From Flavobacteriales bacterium (GTDB taxonomy: Bacteria > Bacteroidota > Bacteroidia > Flavobacteriales_E > Vicingaceae), in NCBI GenBank assembly GCA_002402165.1, contig NVVI01000011.1, positions 62,161 through 77,873 on the forward strand: a stretch of DNA of 15,713 nucleotides, written 5' to 3'. Both the position numbers and the translations under genes were made by a program. Positions 12,820 through 15,713 of the stretch are shown piece by piece; the first letter of the stretch is position 1; each line of letters starts with the position of its first letter. The notes under the pieces were generated by a model that saw only the letters and a program-made list of their open reading frames with translations, was not told where the DNA came from and ran no database searches.

Positions 12820-14103
12820 ATGAAAAACACTTTAACTTGCCCAGAATGTTCAACAGAAATTGACATTGATGATGTTTTAATTCATCAACTCAAAGATGAA
12901 ATTAAAAAAGAATTAGACGAAAAACATTCAAAAAAGGAGAATGAACTTAAAAAGAAGTTTTCTGAATTTCAATCGGAAAAAGAAAAGCTAGAAAAAGATA
13001 AAGAAGATTTATCTAAAACTGTTGCAAGTAAAGTTCAAGAAAGAGTTAAAGACGAAAAATCAAAATTTGAAAAAGCTATTAAACAACAAGTTGAAGAAGA
13101 ACAATCTGAACAGTTCAAAACACTTAACGAAGAACTTCAAGATAAATCAGATAAATTAAAAGAGTTTAACAAAGCAAAAGCACAGATTCAAAAACTTGAA
13201 AGAGAAAAAGACGAGCTCAAAGATAAAGTTGAAGCAGATGCTGAAAAAAAATTCACTGAGAAACTCAAAGACGAAAGAGTGAGAATCAAAAAAAATGAAG
13301 AAGAAAAAGCTGAATTACAAATTGTCGAAAAAGACCAATTAATAGAACAACTAAAAGACAATTTAAAGGAAGCTCAAAGGAAAGCGGAACAGGGCTCAAT
13401 GCAAGCACAAGGAGAAGCACAAGAGGTTGCAATAGAAGATTATCTAAATGACAACTTCCCTTTTGACACAATTGATGAGATTAAAAAAGGAGCAAGAGGT
13501 GCCGACTGTCTCCAAACAATCAATACCCAATTAAAGCAAAACTGCGGAACAATATACTATGAAAGTAAACGGACAAAATCTTTTCAGCCAAATTGGATTG
13601 AAAAATTTAAAAATGATATTCGTGATAAAGGAGCAAATATTGGTGTTCTCGTGACTGATATTTTACCCATAGGAATGGAACGTATGGGGCAAAAAGATGG
13701 TATTTGGATTTGTACATTTTCTGAATTTAAAGGACTTTGCTTTGTGCTTCGAGATTCAATAATACAAGTTAACAACGCAATTTTAACTCAAGAAAATAAA
13801 GGAGAAAAAATGACTATGCTCTATAATTTCCTGACTAGTAATGAGTTCAAATTACAAATAGAAGGAATTGTAGAAGGATTTTCGCAGATGGAAATTGATT
13901 TACTAAAAGAAAAACGTTCTATGGAAGGGCATTGGAAACGAAGAGAAAAACAAATTAAAAAAGTTGTTTTAAATACAAACTTCATGTACAACTCTATAAA
14001 AGGTATAGCAGGAAATGCTATCCAGCCTATAAAAGCATTAGAGATTGGAGAATCTGACGATGATGGAATTGATATGAGCGTTCTAGATGATATCGATCTA
14101 TAA
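12820..14103 (+). CDS. DUF2130 coiled-coil protein with PD-(D/E)XK-like core
   Basis: A 427-residue protein with three parts. It starts with a CPEC knuckle (C7, C10). A long Lys/Glu-rich coiled coil runs about 25-195. The C-terminal domain (about 198-400) matches DUF2130: VAIEDYLNDNFPFDTIDEIK, then KGARGADC, CGTIYYESKRTK, WIEKFKNDIRDKGANIGVLV and DGIWICTF. E206, D229, E248 and K250 line up as a helix Glu, a strand Asp and an E-x-K, the pattern of PD-(D/E)XK nucleases. The layout (coiled coil plus nuclease-like fold) recalls RmuC. The DUF2130 call is from memory of the family; nuclease activity is inference. It is probably co-transcribed with the unrecognised gene 31 bp upstream, and higBA follows 60 bp downstream from its own promoter. 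Confidence 0.83.
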   Translation: MKNTLTCPECSTEIDIDDVLIHQLKDEIKKELDEKHSKKENELKKKFSEFQSEKEKLEKDKEDLSKTVASKVQERVKDEKSKFEKAIKQQVEEEQSEQFKTLNEELQDKSDKLKEFNKAKAQIQKLEREKDELKDKVEADAEKKFTEKLKDERVRIKKNEEEKAELQIVEKDQLIEQLKDNLKEAQRKAEQGSMQAQGEAQEVAIEDYLNDNFPFDTIDEIKKGARGADCLQTINTQLKQNCGTIYYESKRTKSFQPNWIEKFKNDIRDKGANIGVLVTDILPIGMERMGQKDGIWICTFSEFKGLCFVLRDSIIQVNNAILTQENKGEKMTMLYNFLTSNEFKLQIEGIVEGFSQMEIDLLKEKRSMEGHWKRREKQIKKVVLNTNFMYNSIKGIAGNAIQPIKALEIGESDDDGIDMSVLDDIDL

Positions 14104-14127
14104 ACTGCCTTTTTTATAATAAAACAC

Positions 14128-14158
14128 TTGCTAAATAGTAACTTTTAAGTTACCTTTG
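14128..14158 (+). promoter_or_regulatory. higBA promoter with embedded operator
   Basis: TTG at 14128-14130, a 20-bp spacer and TACCTTTG at 14151-14158 fully match the Bacteroidota promoter consensus. A palindrome GTAACTT-TT-AAGTTAC at 14138-14153 fills the spacer and runs into the -7 element, as expected for autorepression by HigA. The start site would fall about 5-7 bases after the -7 element, at or next to the higB ATG (14164). Confidence 0.75.
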
Positions 14159-14163
14159 TCGTA

Positions 14164-14517
14164 ATGGAAAGGGTTAGAAAAGTAATATCTTATAAAAATC
14201 ATTTCGAAGACTTCTTGCTAAAACAGCCCAAGAAAGTTCAAAACAAGATTTTTAAAGTAATTGAAGCAATAGAAACCCTTGAAAGAGTTCCTTCCAATTA
14301 CTTGAAAGCTATTACTGGTACTAACGGACTTTATGAAGCTAGAATTAAGTTAGCTTCAAATATTTGGAGAGTGTTCTGCTTTTTTGACAAAGGAAAACTT
14401 GTCATCCTTTTAAACGGATTTACAAAGAAAACTCAAAAAACACCAAAGAAAGAAATTGACAAAGCACTCAAATTAATGGCTGAATATTATCAAAACAAAA
14501 AAGGAGGAAAAAGATGA
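14164..14517 (+). CDS. higB: HigB/RelE-family toxin
   Basis: This is a 117-residue toxin of the RelE/ParE superfamily (phage Gp49-like HigB group); relatives cleave mRNA on the ribosome. Recognisable pieces are an N-terminal helix pair YKNHFEDFLLKQPKKVQNKI, the central strands GLYEARIKLASNIWRVFCFF at 55-74, and KLVILLNGFTKKTQKTPKKE at 78-97, whose Lys-rich strand carries the RNA-contacting residues in relatives. Gene order is toxin first, as in higBA. The 3' end overlaps the antitoxin start by 4 bp (ATGA). Nothing suggests truncation. The ATG at 14164 is chosen because it directly follows the promoter; no leader seems to exist. Confidence 0.9.
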   Translation: MERVRKVISYKNHFEDFLLKQPKKVQNKIFKVIEAIETLERVPSNYLKAITGTNGLYEARIKLASNIWRVFCFFDKGKLVILLNGFTKKTQKTPKKEIDKALKLMAEYYQNKKGGKR

Positions 14518-14804
14518 ATACTAAAAGCTGGAAAGACATAAAAGATTCTGTTTACGGAAAAAAAGGAACAGAAAGACGTGATGAATTAGATAGAGATTTT
14601 GAATCTTTTAAAATTGGACTTCTTTTAAAGAAAGCCCGAGAAGAAAAGCATTTAACACAAGAACAACTTGCTGACCTTGTAGACAAAAAAAGGACTTACA
14701 TTTCAAGAGTTGAAAACAACGGAAGCAACTTAACTTTAAAAACTTTATTTGACATTGTTGAAAAAGGACTTGGAGGAAAAGTTAATATTTCAATAGAAGT
14801 ATAA
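14514..14804 (+). CDS. higA: HigA-family XRE antitoxin
   Basis: This 96-residue antitoxin and repressor is paired with the toxin just upstream. Residues about 1-30 are a charged, probably flexible toxin-contacting arm (KSWKDIKDSVYGKKGTERRD). Residues 33-85 are a Cro/C1-type HTH with LTQEQLADLVDKKRTYISRV at 47-66, followed by ENNGSNLTLKTLFDIV. The ATG overlaps the toxin stop, so translation is coupled. It probably binds the palindrome in the upstream promoter together with HigB. Four bases after its stop begins an attC-like palindrome. Confidence 0.9.
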   Translation: MNTKSWKDIKDSVYGKKGTERRDELDRDFESFKIGLLLKKAREEKHLTQEQLADLVDKKRTYISRVENNGSNLTLKTLFDIVEKGLGGKVNISIEV

Positions 14805-14808
14805 AAAC

Positions 14809-14890
14809 GTACAACAACACTATGTATAAAATATAGCCCCACAAAGCTAACGCACAAGCAAGCTACAATTTCATACATTAACCGTTAAAC
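14809..14890 (+). repeat. 82-bp imperfect palindrome resembling an integron attC site
   Basis: The left end GTACAAC (14809-14815) fits the R'' consensus RYYYAAC at six of seven positions. The right end GTTAAAC (14884-14890) fits the R' consensus GTTRRRY fully. Inner arms at 14823-14837 (TGTATAAAATATAGC) and 14862-14877 (GCTACAATTTCATACA) pair with one bulge and two mismatches around a 24-nt loop. It starts 4 bp after the higA stop and is oriented as a cassette recombination site should be for a gene on the + strand. No integrase is in the window, so attC identity is inferred. It may instead be one of the many hairpin repeats that flank accessory genes in this phylum. Confidence 0.5.
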
Positions 14891-14964
14891 GAAAAACTTA
14901 TCTACCGATAATTACTTAATTCTAAAAAAGTATTAACTTGTCCTTCAATTATTAAATCTATGCT

Positions 14965-15681
14965 ATGCTTCAAAAAATTAATCTCGAAAAAATTCTATTT
15001 TTAGACATTGAAACAGTAGCCCAACAACCAGAATTTTCTCAATTAGATGACGACTTTAAAAAACATTGGGAGCAAAAAGCTAATTTTATTGCTAAAGAAG
15101 ATGAAACAGCTGTAGATGTCTACAGTAGAGCTGGGATTTATGCTGAATTTGGAAAAATTGTTTGCATTTCAGTTGGTTTTATTAAAATAGAAAATGGAAT
15201 AAAAACACTACGTCTAAAATCATTTTTTAATGAGGATGAAAAAATATTATTGATCAATTTTTTTGAATTGCTGAATAAACATTACAGCGATAAAGATTAC
15301 CTTTTATGTGCTCATAATGGTAAAGAATTTGATTTTCCTTACATCGCAAGAAGAGCTTTAATAAATGGCATAAGTATTCCTCCAATACTTGATATGGCGG
15401 GTAAAAAACCTTGGGAAGTACCTCATTTAGACACCTTACAACTATGGAAATTTGGCGACTATAAACATTACACATCACTAAGTTTATTAACTTCTATTTT
15501 CAATATCCCTACTCCAAAAGATGACATCGATGGTAGCATGGTAAACGATGTTTATTGGAAAGAAAAAGACTTAGAACGTATTGCAAATTATTGTCAAAAA
15601 GATGTTGTAGCACTAACTCAATTATTTTTAAGATTTAGAAACGAAAGCATTGTTGAGCAAGAAAATATTATTACTCCTTAG
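14965..15681 (+). CDS. PolB-type DEDDy 3'-5' exonuclease
   Basis: A stand-alone 238-residue proofreading-type exonuclease (predicted PolB-like exonuclease family, DNA_pol_B_exo2). Exo I is LFLDIET with D14 and E16; Exo II is CAHNGKEFDFPYI at 115-127 with D123; Exo III is YCQKDV with Y209 and D213 (Y-x3-D). The four acidic residues coordinate two metal ions and the Tyr marks the DEDDy subgroup. There is no polymerase domain, and the length fits free-standing relatives found across Bacteroidota. It probably trims single-stranded DNA 3' ends during repair, though its role is inferred from the family. The ATG at 14965 puts Exo I at the usual position. The next gene starts 3 bp after its stop. Confidence 0.88.
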   Translation: MLQKINLEKILFLDIETVAQQPEFSQLDDDFKKHWEQKANFIAKEDETAVDVYSRAGIYAEFGKIVCISVGFIKIENGIKTLRLKSFFNEDEKILLINFFELLNKHYSDKDYLLCAHNGKEFDFPYIARRALINGISIPPILDMAGKKPWEVPHLDTLQLWKFGDYKHYTSLSLLTSIFNIPTPKDDIDGSMVNDVYWKEKDLERIANYCQKDVVALTQLFLRFRNESIVEQENIITP

Positions 15682-15684
15682 CTT

Positions 15685-15713
15685 ATGAAAATCGATAAAA
15701 TATTTCTTCTTCT
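15685..15713 (+). CDS. 5' end of a further gene (partial)
   Basis: The ATG at 15685 opens MKIDKIFLL and continues off the window edge. It begins 3 bp after the exonuclease stop, so it is probably in the same operon. Nine codons are too few to identify it. Confidence 0.45.

Noticed and set aside
1..15713. CRISPR arrays, tRNA/rRNA genes, intact insertion sequences, phage integrase
   Set aside because: No regularly spaced identical repeats of the right size, no tRNA-like cloverleaf, no transposase or integrase motif was seen on either strand.

Overview
The window is AT-rich and looks like a Bacteroidota chromosome, most likely a flavobacterium-like organism. Supporting signs are several promoters of the TTG-N19/20-TAnnTTTG type, no clear Shine-Dalgarno sequences, a lipoprotein signal followed by CNKEE, and a large periplasmic TPR protein next to an outer-membrane beta-barrel ending in Phe. 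No tRNA, rRNA, CRISPR array or intact transposase was seen.

Layout. (1) 1-1954 is an accessory block. It starts with a 5' fragment of an HNH-nuclease-like gene, then three ACCC-N4-GGGT-type operators exactly 40 bp apart, then a three-gene hipB-hipS-hipT operon (split-HipA toxin-antitoxin, HipBST type). (2) 2002-7888 is a conserved-looking envelope block. It holds ftsE on the minus strand and, divergent from it, a 1060-residue TPR protein (TTG start) overlapping a 560-residue beta-barrel gene. A dispersed 'ATCCTGAGC..GAAGGATTAA' repeat lies in the divergent gap. (3) 7885-9262 is a small accessory unit. It has an XRE regulator (minus strand), a shared palindrome that carries the -33 element of the opposite promoter, a predicted surface lipoprotein with a CH...HLGHGD...C motif and a hydrophobic Cys-containing tail, a 39-residue membrane miniprotein, and a near-ideal intrinsic terminator. 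(4) 9430-11896 is a housekeeping operon: dCMP deaminase, an S41 C-terminal processing protease, and a conserved-looking hypothetical. (5) 11969-14890 is a second accessory block. It has another copy of the dispersed repeat, an unrecognised 250-residue protein, a DUF2130 coiled-coil protein with a PD-(D/E)XK-like signature, and a higB-higA pair with an apparently leaderless, self-overlapping promoter/operator. It ends in an 82-bp imperfect palindrome with integron attC-like ends. (6) 14965 to the end holds a DEDDy (PolB-type) 3'-5' exonuclease and the first codons of another gene.

How the parts relate. Two toxin-antitoxin loci and at least two other accessory gene sets are placed between conserved cellular genes, often next to small repeats or palindromes. 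The best candidates for new biology are the XRE/lipoprotein/miniprotein unit, the 12036-14103 pair with its nuclease-like DUF2130 member, and the attC-like boundary after higBA. The HipBST locus is a recognisable type with unusual details.
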